Positions 1 through 9,049 of a stretch of DNA of 64,000 bases are shown one piece after another. This stretch comes from Calditrichota bacterium (GTDB lineage: Bacteria > Electryoneota > RPQS01). Positions within the stretch are counted from its first letter, which is position 1, and every line of letters begins with the position of its first letter. Under the pieces are notes generated by a model, which saw only the letters and a program-made list of their open reading frames with translations, made no database searches and had not been told where the DNA came from. The position numbers were made by a program, and so were the translations under genes. The stretch spans positions 1,116,001 to 1,180,000 of the forward strand of contig JACJVZ010000001.1 in the NCBI GenBank assembly GCA_020637445.1, given 5' to 3'.

Positions 1-1
1 T

Positions 2-550
2 ATCGCGGCAGGTTACGTCGTCTGCACGGAGTTCTACAACGTCTTTCTTCCCAATCTTTGGAATCCGCTCACGGCAGGCGAAGACTATTGGTTGATCATA
101 CCGCTGATACTCGGATTAGCATTGTTTACGCGATTTTCGAGCAATCTTGGTTGGATCTCGCGCTGGCCGATGTCGGTGATTATCGGAACCTACGCGGGTC
201 TTGCGGTTATCGGATTCGCATCCGGCGATCTCGTTCTTCAAGTTCAGGCAAGCATGATTCCCGTGTTTGAACCGTCTTCAGTAACAAGGTTCGCGGGTGA
301 ACCAAGTGTGATGAACTTCCTGCGAATACTGTCGAATCCGCTTTTCACATTGGGCTTGGTCGCCGTTCTATTCTACTTCTTCTTCTCGATTGAGCACAAA
401 GGTGCGGTTCAACATATCGCGTTGACGGGAACGACGTTGTTGATGATCGGGTTCGGCGCTGGCTACGGCTATACCGTAATGACTCGTATCGCCCTATTGT
501 TCGACAGATTCTATTACATTTTCGTCGAATGGCTGCAAGTCGCATCGTAG
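2..550 (+). CDS. C-terminal part of a multi-spanning membrane protein (start outside window)
   Basis: The frame is open from the first bases, so the gene begins upstream of the window and about 182 residues are visible. The fragment is very hydrophobic, with roughly five membrane segments separated by short polar loops (for example around RFSSNLGW and FEPSSVTRF). It ends with a hydrophobic helix and the short tail FVEWLQVAS. I recognise no family motif and assign no function. It converges on lepB, and a strong hairpin lies 22 bases after its stop. An in-frame TTG at 92 is not the true start, because coding sequence continues upstream of it. Confidence 0.75.
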   Translation: MAAGYVVCTEFYNVFLPNLWNPLTAGEDYWLIIPLILGLALFTRFSSNLGWISRWPMSVIIGTYAGLAVIGFASGDLVLQVQASMIPVFEPSSVTRFAGEPSVMNFLRILSNPLFTLGLVAVLFYFFFSIEHKGAVQHIALTGTTLLMIGFGAGYGYTVMTRIALLFDRFYYIFVEWLQVAS

Positions 551-571
551 ACGGACCTAACAGAAAGAAGA

Positions 572-600
572 ACGGGCCGACTCTTATCGAGTCGGCCCGT
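572..600. terminator. Bidirectional intrinsic terminator between convergent genes
   Basis: A 12-bp perfect stem (572-583 with 589-600) closes a 5-base loop. It is followed by TTTT then a T-rich stretch on the plus strand, and by a T/C-rich stretch (TTCTTCTTTC) on the minus strand. It sits between the stop of the membrane protein gene (550) and the stop of lepB (623), so it probably ends both transcripts. Confidence 0.85.
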
Positions 601-622
601 TTTCATTTTCAATCGTTTTCGG

Positions 623-1381
623 TCAGTGAATCCAATTTCCGATTCGGTCGAAACGAATTGACTTGTAGAAGCGGCTCAGACCTTGATTCTTGTCCCAACT
701 GAAATAGATGATCAGCGCTTTCCCGACTATGTCCTCTTCGGGCATAAATCCCCAATAGCGAGAATCGGCAGAGTTGTCGCGATTGTCGCCCATCATGAAG
801 TAGTTTCCCTCCGGAACAGTGATGGGACCGTAGTTGTCGTGATTCCAAGCCATGCCTTGCGGGCTAAAAATTCCGCGCTCACCGAGACCGGCTCGGATCG
901 GCGCGGGTGACGTGAACTGTGATTCCGGTGGGTTTTCCATTGCCACGCCATCAACGTATACCTGACGGTTTTTGATTTCAACAGTTTGTCCCGGTCCGGC
1001 AATGCAACGTTTGATATAGTTCATGGACTTGTCGAGCGGATACTTGAACACGACGATGTCGCCGGACTTCGCGTGCGATGGCGCGGGAAGCCTGTAGGAG
1101 GGCACGTTGAATCCGATGTCAGTAAAGGGAATACCGATCCAGTCGGGAGTTCGTATACCGTACACGAATTTGTTGACCAGCAGGAAATCACCGACCAGCA
1201 ATGTATTTTCCATTGATCCCGTAGGGATACGAAATGCCTCAACGGTCGTAACACGGATAAAGAAAACCATGATGACCAGAGTTACAAAGAACTCAACCCA
1301 TTCGCGAAACGAACTTCTACTACGTGCTTGCCGATCCGAACGCGCAACGGTCGCGGTCGAACTTTCACTGGCTACAGACAT
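623..1381 (-). CDS. lepB: Signal peptidase I
   Basis: Membrane-bound serine protease (252 aa) that removes signal peptides from exported pre-proteins. After a Ser/Arg-rich cytoplasmic start, one membrane helix spans about residues 28-45. The catalytic serine is Ser56 in PTGSM and the general-base lysine is Lys124 in YIKR, followed by the family box CIAGPG. The C-terminal box GDNRDNSADSR is present. One predicted helix before the catalytic domain is the usual short form. The start has the ribosome site AAGGA six bases upstream. It is the last gene of a long minus-strand run after lepA, and the lepA-lepB pairing is classical. Confidence 0.97.
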   Translation of the reverse strand: MSVASESSTATVARSDRQARSRSSFREWVEFFVTLVIMVFFIRVTTVEAFRIPTGSMENTLLVGDFLLVNKFVYGIRTPDWIGIPFTDIGFNVPSYRLPAPSHAKSGDIVVFKYPLDKSMNYIKRCIAGPGQTVEIKNRQVYVDGVAMENPPESQFTSPAPIRAGLGERGIFSPQGMAWNHDNYGPITVPEGNYFMMGDNRDNSADSRYWGFMPEEDIVGKALIIYFSWDKNQGLSRFYKSIRFDRIGNWIH

Positions 1382-1441
1382 AATTTTCCTTTTGATTCAA
1401 CTCACCAATATGAATGAAACGAGACAGACAAAGGAGAAGTT

Positions 1442-3235
1442 TCACTCAGCTTTCAGAATTGCAAGAAAGGCCTCTTGCGGGATTTCCACGTTGCCGACGG
1501 CTTTCATACGCTTCTTGCCGGCCTTTTGCTTCTCGAGGAGCTTGCGCTTTCTGGTAATGTCGCCGCCATAGCACTTCGCCAAAACATTTTTTCGCATGGC
1601 CCGAACGGTAGACCGGGCAATGATTTTCGATCCGACGGCAGCCTGAATCGCAACTTCGAACATTTGTCGCGGGATCAGGTCGACCAGCCTATCACATACT
1701 CTTCGACCCCAGTCGTACGCCTTGTCGCGGTGAACGATCACGGACAACGCATCGACAATCTCACCGTTGACCAGAATGTCAAGCCGGGTCAGTTCGCTGT
1801 GGCGATAGTCCATAATTTCGTAGTCAAAGGACGCATAACCGCGCGAAATGCTTTTCAAACGATCATAGAAGTCGAAGATAATTTCCGCGAGCGGCAGCTC
1901 ATAGTGAAGACTCACGCGCGTGCCGTCCAGATACTCCGTGTTGACATACAGCCCGCGGGCCTCGATGCAGAGCTGCATGATCGCGCCGATATATTCCTCA
2001 GGAGTAATGATAGACGCCTTGACAAACGGTTCTTCCATAAACTCCAGTTCTCCAGCGGCCGGCATTTTCACCGGATTCTCGACCAACACGACGGTCTTGT
2101 CTGTAAGCATGGCCTTGTATTCCACCGATGGAACGGTGCAAACCAAGTCGAGATTGTATTCGCGCTCGAGGCGTTCTTGAATGACTTCAAAATGCAAGAG
2201 CCCTAAGAAACCTACGCGAAAACCGAAGCCCAAAGCGACTGACGTTTCGGGCTCGTAGATTAGCGCGCTGTCGTTCAAGGCTAATTTTGCCAAAGAATCG
2301 CGCAACAACTCATAGTCACTTGTATCGGAGGGATAGATTCCCGCGAACACCATGGGCTTGACTTCGCGATATCCAGACAACGGTGGAGACTTGCTGTCGG
2401 ACGAATCAAAGATCGTGTCGCCGACACGAATATCCCGGACGTCGCGGCAACCGCTCACGACGTAGCCGACATCCCCGGCAGTCAATTCGTCGCGCTTGAT
2501 CTGCGACATCCGCAGCACACCGACTTCCTGAACTTCAAACTCTTTCTGCGAGGCGGCGAAGCGAATCTTCTGACCAGCGCGCAATTTTCCGTCGACCACT
2601 CGAACGTGCGCAATGGCACCGCGGTACATATCGAACTGCGAATCAAAAATCAGTGCGCGGGTGGGATCAGAGTCCTTGCCTTTCGGGGCCGGGAAGAAGT
2701 CAACGATCGCTTCAAGCAGCGCAGGAACCCCGACGCCCGTCTTGCCGCTGACTCTCAAAATCGAATCGGGGTCCACGCCGAGCAAATCGCCAACTTGATG
2801 GGCAATTTCATCCGGACGGGCAACAGGCAAATCGACTTTGTTGAGAACAGGAAGAATCTCGAGGTTCGCATCAAGTGCTAAGTAGAGGTTGGAAAGAGTC
2901 TGCGCTTCCATTCCTTGACTTGCGTCAACGACCAAGACAGCTCCTTCACAGGCCTTGAGACTGCGCGAAACTTCATAGGTAAAGTCCACGTGTCCGGGGG
3001 TATCGATCAAGTTGAGAATGTACGTCTTCCCACTGCTGTGCTTGTATTGCATCGTAATGGGGTGCATCTTGATCGTGATCCCACGCTCTTTTTCGAGATC
3101 CATGTTGTCCAAGACCTGCGTCGTCATCTGCCGCTTGTCGATGGTTTGGGTTTCTTCGAGCAAACGGTCGGCAAGTGTGGACTTGCCGTGATCAATATGA
3201 GCGATGATACAAAAGTTACGAACGTCAGGCCGCAT
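1442..3235 (-). CDS. lepA: Elongation factor 4 (LepA), ribosome back-translocating GTPase
   Basis: Translation GTPase of 597 aa, the usual LepA length. The N-terminal G domain has AHIDHGKST (P-loop), DTPGHVDF (G3) and NKVD (G4). EF-G-like domains II, III and V follow, then the LepA-specific C-terminal domain ending with the basic stretch GGDITRKRKLL and KKRMK. LepA acts on stalled or assembling ribosomes. AAGGA lies six bases before the ATG, which supports this start. It follows the PspC gene by 14 bases and precedes lepB by 60 bases. Confidence 0.98.
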   Translation of the reverse strand: MRPDVRNFCIIAHIDHGKSTLADRLLEETQTIDKRQMTTQVLDNMDLEKERGITIKMHPITMQYKHSSGKTYILNLIDTPGHVDFTYEVSRSLKACEGAVLVVDASQGMEAQTLSNLYLALDANLEILPVLNKVDLPVARPDEIAHQVGDLLGVDPDSILRVSGKTGVGVPALLEAIVDFFPAPKGKDSDPTRALIFDSQFDMYRGAIAHVRVVDGKLRAGQKIRFAASQKEFEVQEVGVLRMSQIKRDELTAGDVGYVVSGCRDVRDIRVGDTIFDSSDSKSPPLSGYREVKPMVFAGIYPSDTSDYELLRDSLAKLALNDSALIYEPETSVALGFGFRVGFLGLLHFEVIQERLEREYNLDLVCTVPSVEYKAMLTDKTVVLVENPVKMPAAGELEFMEEPFVKASIITPEEYIGAIMQLCIEARGLYVNTEYLDGTRVSLHYELPLAEIIFDFYDRLKSISRGYASFDYEIMDYRHSELTRLDILVNGEIVDALSVIVHRDKAYDWGRRVCDRLVDLIPRQMFEVAIQAAVGSKIIARSTVRAMRKNVLAKCYGGDITRKRKLLEKQKAGKKRMKAVGNVEIPQEAFLAILKAE

Positions 3236-3249
3236 GGAGTTCCTTGAGA

Positions 3250-3912
3250 TTAGCCGCGGGAAAGTAGATCGGGATCCGCATCAAGCGGCATCACGATCCA
3301 CAAAATCAAATACAAGAGCAAACCCGTTCCGCCGAGCAGCACTGCGAGAATCCAAAGCACCCGTACTAAGGTTGGATCAACGTTGAAGTACTCGCCGAAT
3401 CCTCCGCAAATACCTGCAATTTTCTTGTCGCGGCTTGACCTTTTGAGGCGACGAACATCTCCCATGGACTGGCTCATTCTTTCTCCTTCGGTTGAATATG
3501 TAGTATCGTTGGCTGGAGCATCACTTTTGCGAGCGAGCAAAACAAAAGCCAGGATAATAACGAGAATGGGACCAAAGTATGCAATGGGATTTGAGTGATC
3601 ATCGTTGAAAAGCGCAGCGACGCCGAGGCCAAGCAATCCGATGGCCAATAGCATAAACGCCATCGCCCGGCGGTTGCCAGCGGCGATACTTGCGGTTGCA
3701 CGATGAGTCGTTCCGTCGTCTTCAGGAACGAGAATCCAAGCAGCTAAATAGACAACGACACCCGGACCAATCCCCGTCACGAGTGTGATGGCCACGAAGA
3801 GAATACGCGCAAGAGCAGGATCGATTCCGAGGTAGTTCGCGGCACCGCCGCAGACACCCACGAAGATCCTTTCTCTCGTGGATCTCGTTAACCGTTTGAC
3901 CGTTGATTCCAT
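3250..3912 (-). CDS. Tandem PspC-domain membrane protein
   Basis: A protein of 220 aa with two PspC domains in the same orientation. The first is about residues 8-60 (VGVCGGAANYLGIDP) and the second is near the C-terminus (IAGICGGFGEYFNVDP). Each is followed by hydrophobic helices, and two further helices lie between them. PspC domains belong to envelope-stress (phage-shock) systems and sense or buffer membrane damage, but no pspA or pspF homologue is in the window. The frame is open further upstream into greA; I chose 3912 because AGGAAGGA stands just before this ATG. Confidence 0.85.
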   Translation of the reverse strand: MESTVKRLTRSTRERIFVGVCGGAANYLGIDPALARILFVAITLVTGIGPGVVVYLAAWILVPEDDGTTHRATASIAAGNRRAMAFMLLAIGLLGLGVAALFNDDHSNPIAYFGPILVIILAFVLLARKSDAPANDTTYSTEGERMSQSMGDVRRLKRSSRDKKIAGICGGFGEYFNVDPTLVRVLWILAVLLGGTGLLLYLILWIVMPLDADPDLLSRG

Positions 3913-3934
3913 GGGGTCCTTCCTTTCCTCCGCT

Positions 3935-4411
3935 TCATTCCAGCGGATAAATTTCGAGGATTGTCCATTCCACGACACCGGCAGGAACAGTAATTTCGAC
4001 CGTTTCTCCGACCTTTGAGCCCATCAGACCTTGACCGATAGGCGACTGATGACTTATGCGGCCTTCCGCCGGGTTAGCCTCAGCCGCGGAGACGATCGTA
4101 AATTCTTTTTCAGTTTTCTTCTTCTTGTCGAGCACCTTGACGCGCGTCAGGAGTCTGACTTGGTCGGCAATAATTTTGCTCGAGTCGATCATGACGGCAG
4201 AATGCATCATGGCTTCCAGCTTATGAATCTTCGAATCGATGCGCGCGAGTTCTTCCTTCGCGGCATGATACTCGGCATTTTCGGAGAGATCTCCGTGTTC
4301 GCGCGCAATTTGCAGCTGCTTGACCATGGCAGGCCGTTTCTTGTACTTCCAATCATTGAGCTCGTCCTGGAGTTTCTCCATGCCGGCTCTCGAGATATAC
4401 TGTTTCTCCAA
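3935..4411 (-). CDS. greA: Transcription elongation factor GreA
   Basis: A 158-aa protein of standard length. The N-terminal coiled coil carries the conserved tip (GDLSENAEYHAAKEE) that enters the RNA polymerase secondary channel and provides the acidic residues for transcript cleavage. The C-terminal globular domain ends with SPIGQGLMGSKVGE and EWTILEIYPLE. It rescues backtracked RNA polymerase. The Asp-Leu-Ser-Glu tip is intact, so cleavage activity is expected. It lies three bases after an amidase gene and 22 bases before the PspC gene. Confidence 0.97.
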   Translation of the reverse strand: MEKQYISRAGMEKLQDELNDWKYKKRPAMVKQLQIAREHGDLSENAEYHAAKEELARIDSKIHKLEAMMHSAVMIDSSKIIADQVRLLTRVKVLDKKKKTEKEFTIVSAAEANPAEGRISHQSPIGQGLMGSKVGETVEITVPAGVVEWTILEIYPLE

Positions 4412-4414
4412 TCT

Positions 4415-5875
4415 TTACCTCGCGGGTACCTTGCTGAAATAATCAAGGAGTCCATTGACGACTCCACGGGACAATTCGAGCAGAAACTTATCGTCTTGGA
4501 GTTTCAACTCTTCTTCCGGATGCATCATATATGCGGACTCAATGAGTACCGCGGGGAATTCCGTAGGTCTGACGACTGCGAAATTCGCGTCGAAAACCCC
4601 GTCGTCAGAAAGGCCGGTTTGCTCAAGAACAGCCGACTGTATCGATTCGGCCAGAGTCCGGCTCAAAGTTTGATAATAGTACGTGCCGCAACCATGACGC
4701 AAGGACGGATTTTCTCCGTCGGGCAGCGCGTTGGCATGCAGGCTCAGAAAAACATCGGCATTGAACTGGCGGGCTAACGCGACTCGGTCGTGCAACCCGA
4801 TCGCCGTGTCGTCTGTTCGCGTGCGAAGAACTTCAGCTCCCTTGCTGCGCAGGCCTTCTTCGAGAATTTTGGACCAGCTTAGGACTGCGTCCTTTTCTTT
4901 CGCTCCGCGCGGCCCGATTGCACCGTTGGCCGCCCCGCCGTGACCAGGATCGAGAACGATGCGCTTGCCGCGCAGTGATTTCGTCGGCGAATCTTGCTGG
5001 AAGACTTCAAAGGTCAGCAACGAATCGGACGTATTTAAGCGGTAGCCGTTTGCGGATTCGTCTAAACACACCGTTAAGGTCAAGCTCCCGTGCTGCTGCC
5101 GCCAAGTGATATCCTTGACGACATCGCGCGCACCACCTACGTAGCGAATCTTGTCAATTGTGCTGACGGCATCATGCACGACCAGGGTGAATTCGTCGCC
5201 GTCGGGCTCTGTACTGACTTCACAAAGAGGCTGGCGGTCGACATCGAATTTGATTACGGCTTCGTCGCCAATTACATAAATTTGTGCGTCTCCGACACGA
5301 ACTGGTGCCGTCAAAATCTCATCGACGCCAACGCTGTCTACGAACCGACGCTCAATGACTCCACTCTGCCCAGCATCGAGGTCGAACCGCAGCCAGTATT
5401 GGGAAGACGCCGCTACGGACAGTACCGTCCCCGAATCCGGGAAAAGGTGGTAGCTGCCGCCGACCGTGGTCCGGGTATGCGAATTCGGTTGGTTTACTCG
5501 AAAGATCGCAGGTACAGCAAACTCGGCCCAAACCATATCTTCTGGTTCGGGAGCCGCATAAAATGGAAAGGTCAGCTGTGAAGTCTCTGCCTCTCCATTA
5601 GTTAGAGCGAGATTCCAAGCGAAAGTTTCAGACTGCCACGAAATCGGCAGAAAAGCCAGAAACGCGCCATCCTTTGACAGCGGGACAGGAAAATCATTGC
5701 AAGTTAAGGACATTTCGGGCAAAAAACCGTCAATATGTCCCAGAACAAAAGTCGAGTCGAGTTCCTGCGAATAGAAAAAGCTGTCTTGACCCGCTTCCAA
5801 ACGTGGATAGACCAGTTGAATCTGGGCACCCCACACCGTGCCGAAGACAAATAGCAACGCAACAAGTCTCGTCAC
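4415..5875 (-). CDS. N-acetylmuramoyl-L-alanine amidase, Amidase_3 type, exported
   Basis: Exported zinc amidase that cuts the bond between N-acetylmuramic acid and L-Ala in peptidoglycan. A signal peptide (TRLVALLFVFGTVWGA) is followed by about 270 residues of beta-rich sequence resembling an AMIN-type wall-targeting region. The catalytic domain carries DPGHGG and KEKDA (zinc His and Glu), SLHAN (zinc His) and the catalytic Glu in VLIESAYM. I prefer the GTG at 5875: it gives a 4-base GTGA overlap with coaX and a nine-base spacing from AAGG. A GTG at 5881 in the same frame is the alternative. A second amidase is at 53072-54259. Confidence 0.9.
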   Translation of the reverse strand: MTRLVALLFVFGTVWGAQIQLVYPRLEAGQDSFFYSQELDSTFVLGHIDGFLPEMSLTCNDFPVPLSKDGAFLAFLPISWQSETFAWNLALTNGEAETSQLTFPFYAAPEPEDMVWAEFAVPAIFRVNQPNSHTRTTVGGSYHLFPDSGTVLSVAASSQYWLRFDLDAGQSGVIERRFVDSVGVDEILTAPVRVGDAQIYVIGDEAVIKFDVDRQPLCEVSTEPDGDEFTLVVHDAVSTIDKIRYVGGARDVVKDITWRQQHGSLTLTVCLDESANGYRLNTSDSLLTFEVFQQDSPTKSLRGKRIVLDPGHGGAANGAIGPRGAKEKDAVLSWSKILEEGLRSKGAEVLRTRTDDTAIGLHDRVALARQFNADVFLSLHANALPDGENPSLRHGCGTYYYQTLSRTLAESIQSAVLEQTGLSDDGVFDANFAVVRPTEFPAVLIESAYMMHPEEELKLQDDKFLLELSRGVVNGLLDYFSKVPAR

Positions 5876-6639
5876 GACCACTCGCCTTGTGCCAGAAGCC
5901 TGACTCCATCAAGCACCAACCGCGGCTCGACATGAGAAATCGTCGTGCTCCGCCCTTCCAACAATGCAGCAAAACCGCCCGTTGCCACAACTGTCGCAGG
6001 TCCGGTCTCTTGGTAAATTCGTTCAATCAAACCATCGATCATCGCGAGCGAGCCAAACAAGATACCACTTTGAATGGCATGAATGGTGTTTTCACCGACG
6101 ATTTTCGCGGGAAACTCGAGTTCTACTTTGGGCAAAAGTGCGGCATTTTGATTCAGGCTCTCTGATGCCGTGGCAACTCCCGGAGCGATGATGCCGCCGC
6201 GATAGACTCTCTCCTTGTCTACAACATCTATGACGGTCGCAGTTCCGAGGTCGACAACAATTATGGGAGTTCCATATTTATGGACAGCGGCGGCAACTCC
6301 GCATAGTCTGTCCGGACCGACAGCCGCAGGGGGATCGTAGGCAATGTGAATACTTTTCAGATGATTCACATCTATGACAACCGGCGAAAAACCGACTTCC
6401 TGCGACGCTTTCTCAAGACTCTTGGTCAACGCAGGAACCACTGAAGAGATTGCGACATGTTCTATCTTCTTATTGCGGTAATCCGCACGGCGCAAAGTCG
6501 CATCGAGCAGAATCATCCACTCGTCATCGGTGCGGCGGGCCTTAGAAGAAAGATGCCACTCGTGCTGCCATGCACCGTTTTCCCACCAGCCAACGGTTAT
6601 GCGCGTATTACCAATATCTATGGCAACCAGAGCACTCAT
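5872..6639 (-). CDS. coaX: Type III pantothenate kinase
   Basis: A 255-aa ASKHA-fold kinase that phosphorylates pantothenate, the first step of coenzyme A synthesis. It shows DIGNTRITVG (phosphate 1 loop), GPDRL, the catalytic region VVDLGTATVIDVVD and GGIIAPG, then the adenosine-binding TGGFA. It overlaps birA by four bases upstream and the amidase gene downstream. The coaX-birA pairing is common in many phyla. CoA made here would feed the acyl-CoA enzymes encoded just upstream. Confidence 0.97.
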   Translation of the reverse strand: MSALVAIDIGNTRITVGWWENGAWQHEWHLSSKARRTDDEWMILLDATLRRADYRNKKIEHVAISSVVPALTKSLEKASQEVGFSPVVIDVNHLKSIHIAYDPPAAVGPDRLCGVAAAVHKYGTPIIVVDLGTATVIDVVDKERVYRGGIIAPGVATASESLNQNAALLPKVELEFPAKIVGENTIHAIQSGILFGSLAMIDGLIERIYQETGPATVVATGGFAALLEGRSTTISHVEPRLVLDGVRLLAQGEWS

Positions 6640-7412
6640 GCCGGCAAGATGTCTCCGCTATAAATTTCTCTGAGCACTCCAGTGCCATCGCGCAACAACA
6701 ATTGTCCGGCGTCTCCTAGGCCTTCAAACTCACCAACAATTTCTTGCGCAGCGTCCACCCTTTTCACACGAGCTCCCCTGCGCGGCCCAAACTCCGTCCA
6801 TGCGGAACGAATCGCCTCAAATTCACGATCCTGATAAAGATCAAAGAGCGGTTCCCATTCATTGAGAAGTTCGGCAAGTAATACTTCATGCGCCGGTTTC
6901 CAAGCGGAAGCATCATGCAAGCTCGTTGCGGGCCAACCGAATTCTGCGGCCGGTGCAGCAGTCAAATTGATCCCGACACCGACGACGATAATGTCCCATT
7001 CACCGGACGACGTTGTTTCAGCAAGGACGCCCGCAAGTTTTTTGTGTGAGAGCAAGACATCGTTAGGCCACTTAAGTGACACTTCTGCGCTTGAGTCGTG
7101 TTTGCGGATCACGCGCGCCAATGCCACTGCCGGAAGAATCGACAAGAAACCACGCATGGTCGACTCGTTCTTGACTTTAAGCATCAGAGAACAGAGTACT
7201 GAGCCGTTCGGTGTATCAGACCATGAACGGGAATTGCGGCCTTTGCCAATTGTTTGATGTCCCGCGACTACGACGCCGCCAGTGAGGGTGAATTCACTAT
7301 GATTTTGGAGCAGCCAACGATTCGTAGAATCGATTTCATCAAAATACTTGATCTGTCTACCGAAGCGGCGCGTGGCGAGATGCCAATGCAATTGCTTTTC
7401 GTCCCAACTCAT
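6636..7412 (-). CDS. birA: Biotin--[acetyl-CoA-carboxylase] ligase
   Basis: Biotin protein ligase of 258 aa that activates biotin with ATP and attaches it to a carrier lysine. It shows FDEIDSTNRWL, GRNSRSW (biotinyl-AMP loop), KWPNDVL with the conserved lysine, KLAGVLAE and VGVGINL, then a small C-terminal SH3-like domain. There is no N-terminal helix-turn-helix, so it should not double as a repressor. I chose ATG 7412 because it forms an ATGA overlap with the mutase stop; the frame is open 12 codons further. The target carrier protein is encoded just upstream (9050-9550). Confidence 0.95.
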   Translation of the reverse strand: MSWDEKQLHWHLATRRFGRQIKYFDEIDSTNRWLLQNHSEFTLTGGVVVAGHQTIGKGRNSRSWSDTPNGSVLCSLMLKVKNESTMRGFLSILPAVALARVIRKHDSSAEVSLKWPNDVLLSHKKLAGVLAETTSSGEWDIIVVGVGINLTAAPAAEFGWPATSLHDASAWKPAHEVLLAELLNEWEPLFDLYQDREFEAIRSAWTEFGPRRGARVKRVDAAQEIVGEFEGLGDAGQLLLRDGTGVLREIYSGDILPA

Positions 7413-9037
7413 GAGTCGTGAAACTCTCCCCACATTTTTCGCAGGCAATCTGAAATCTCGCCGAGTGTAGCTTTGGCTTCAACAGCGCCGATGAGATGCT
7501 GCATCAGGTTGTCTTCGGTCGTTGCGGATTTGGTTAAAGCGTCCAACGCATTGGTGACTTTCACTGCGTCGCGCGCTTTGCGGAGTTTTGAAAGTCGGGC
7601 GCGTTGTTTCTCTTCGAGAGCCTCGTCCACATGCAAGACAGGCTGCTCCGACTCGTCGCCAACATTGAAGCGGTTTACTCCGACGATGAAGCGATCGTCG
7701 TTTTCTATCTCCTTTTGATAGCGAAACGCTTCGTCAGCTATTGCGTTTTGGAAGTAATGTTTCTCGATTGCGGCGACGGAACCGCCGAGTTTTTCGATCT
7801 TCTCAAGCTCTTCCCACACGGCCGCTTCGATGCGGTTAGTGAGTGATTCGACGAAATAGCTGCCGCCCAAGGGATCGACCGTGTCCGCAACTCCAGACTC
7901 AAAAGCAATAATTTGCTGAGTGCGTAAAGCAAGCTGCGCGGTGCGCTCGGTGGGAAGTCCGAGGGCCTCGTCCATTGCGTTCGTGTGCAGACTTTGAGTG
8001 CCGCCTAATACCGCGGCGAGCGCCTGCATCGTAACACGGACCGCGTTGTTGTCCGGTTGTTGCGCAGTCAACGTGCAGCCGGCAGTTTGCGTATGAAATC
8101 GCAGCATCATCGAGCGCTCGTTTTTTGCACCAAACTTCTCGCGGACAACTTTCGCCCAGATTCTTCTTGACGCTCTGAACTTTGCAACTTCTTCGAAGAA
8201 ATTGTTGTGACATCCCCAGAAAAATGCCAACCGTGGTGCAAACGCATCGATATCCAAACCTCTTGCGAGTGCGGCGCGAACGTATTCAATTGCGTTCGCA
8301 AACGTGAACGCAAGTTCTTGAACCGCCGTGGATCCTGCTTCGCGGATGTGATAACCTGAAATAGAAATCGTGTTCCACTTGGGAAGATTCACGCGGCAGT
8401 AATCTATGACGTCGGTGACCAAACGCAGCGATTGTTTCGGCGGATAGATATACGTGCCGCGAGCGATGAACTCCTTCAGGATATCATTTTGAACAGTACC
8501 TTCAAGATTACTCTCGGCAATACCGCGTGAACGGGCAACGGCGATGTAGAGAGCCATGAGCGTCGACGCAGTCGAGTTGATCGTCATCGACGTGCTCACT
8601 TTGTCGAGCGGAATGCCGTCAAAGAGCACTTGCATGTCATCGATACTGCTGACCGCAACGCCAACACGACCGACTTCACCCGCCGCTTCCGGCGCATCGC
8701 TGTCATAGCCGATTTGTGTCGGGAGGTCAAAAGCAACTGACAATCCCGTCGTGCCCTGACTCAACAAATACTTATATCGTGCGTTGGACTCTTCGGCGGT
8801 ACCGAAGCCCGCGTATTGCCGCATCGTCCACAGGCGGCCGCGAAACATGTTGGGCTGAACTCCGCGCGTAAAGGGATATAAGCCGGGAAAACTGAGGTCT
8901 ATGTCACCGGAGTTTTGGGCATCATACAGCGTGTCAACGGCGAGATTGCTGTCAGTCACAAACTGCGCGCGGCGTTCTTTATGTTTTGTGATGAGCGCAT
9001 CGAGAGACTTGCGCCATTTTTCACGCTGATCGTTCAT
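7409..9037 (-). CDS. mcmA: Methylmalonyl-CoA mutase, catalytic (large) subunit without B12 domain
   Basis: Coenzyme B12-dependent interconversion of (R)-methylmalonyl-CoA and succinyl-CoA. At 542 aa it holds the substrate-binding TIM barrel only; the cobalamin-binding DxHxxG domain is absent and must come from a separate small subunit not in the window. It has RQYAGFGTAEESN, SVAFDLPTQIGYDSD, NDILKEFIARGTYIYPP and GYHIREAG. The Tyr in RQYAG and the Arg in IARGT are the residues that in this family mark methylmalonyl- rather than isobutyryl-CoA mutase (Phe and Gln there). It lies 12 bases after the biotin carrier gene and overlaps birA. Confidence 0.93.
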   Translation of the reverse strand: MNDQREKWRKSLDALITKHKERRAQFVTDSNLAVDTLYDAQNSGDIDLSFPGLYPFTRGVQPNMFRGRLWTMRQYAGFGTAEESNARYKYLLSQGTTGLSVAFDLPTQIGYDSDAPEAAGEVGRVGVAVSSIDDMQVLFDGIPLDKVSTSMTINSTASTLMALYIAVARSRGIAESNLEGTVQNDILKEFIARGTYIYPPKQSLRLVTDVIDYCRVNLPKWNTISISGYHIREAGSTAVQELAFTFANAIEYVRAALARGLDIDAFAPRLAFFWGCHNNFFEEVAKFRASRRIWAKVVREKFGAKNERSMMLRFHTQTAGCTLTAQQPDNNAVRVTMQALAAVLGGTQSLHTNAMDEALGLPTERTAQLALRTQQIIAFESGVADTVDPLGGSYFVESLTNRIEAAVWEELEKIEKLGGSVAAIEKHYFQNAIADEAFRYQKEIENDDRFIVGVNRFNVGDESEQPVLHVDEALEEKQRARLSKLRKARDAVKVTNALDALTKSATTEDNLMQHLIGAVEAKATLGEISDCLRKMWGEFHDS

Positions 9038-9049
9038 TGTTCAAGTGGC

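Noticed and set aside
1475..2206. Long plus-strand frame inside lepA
   Set aside because: Antisense shadow of lepA with Arg/His/Asp-rich composition and no known motif; lepA is unambiguous.
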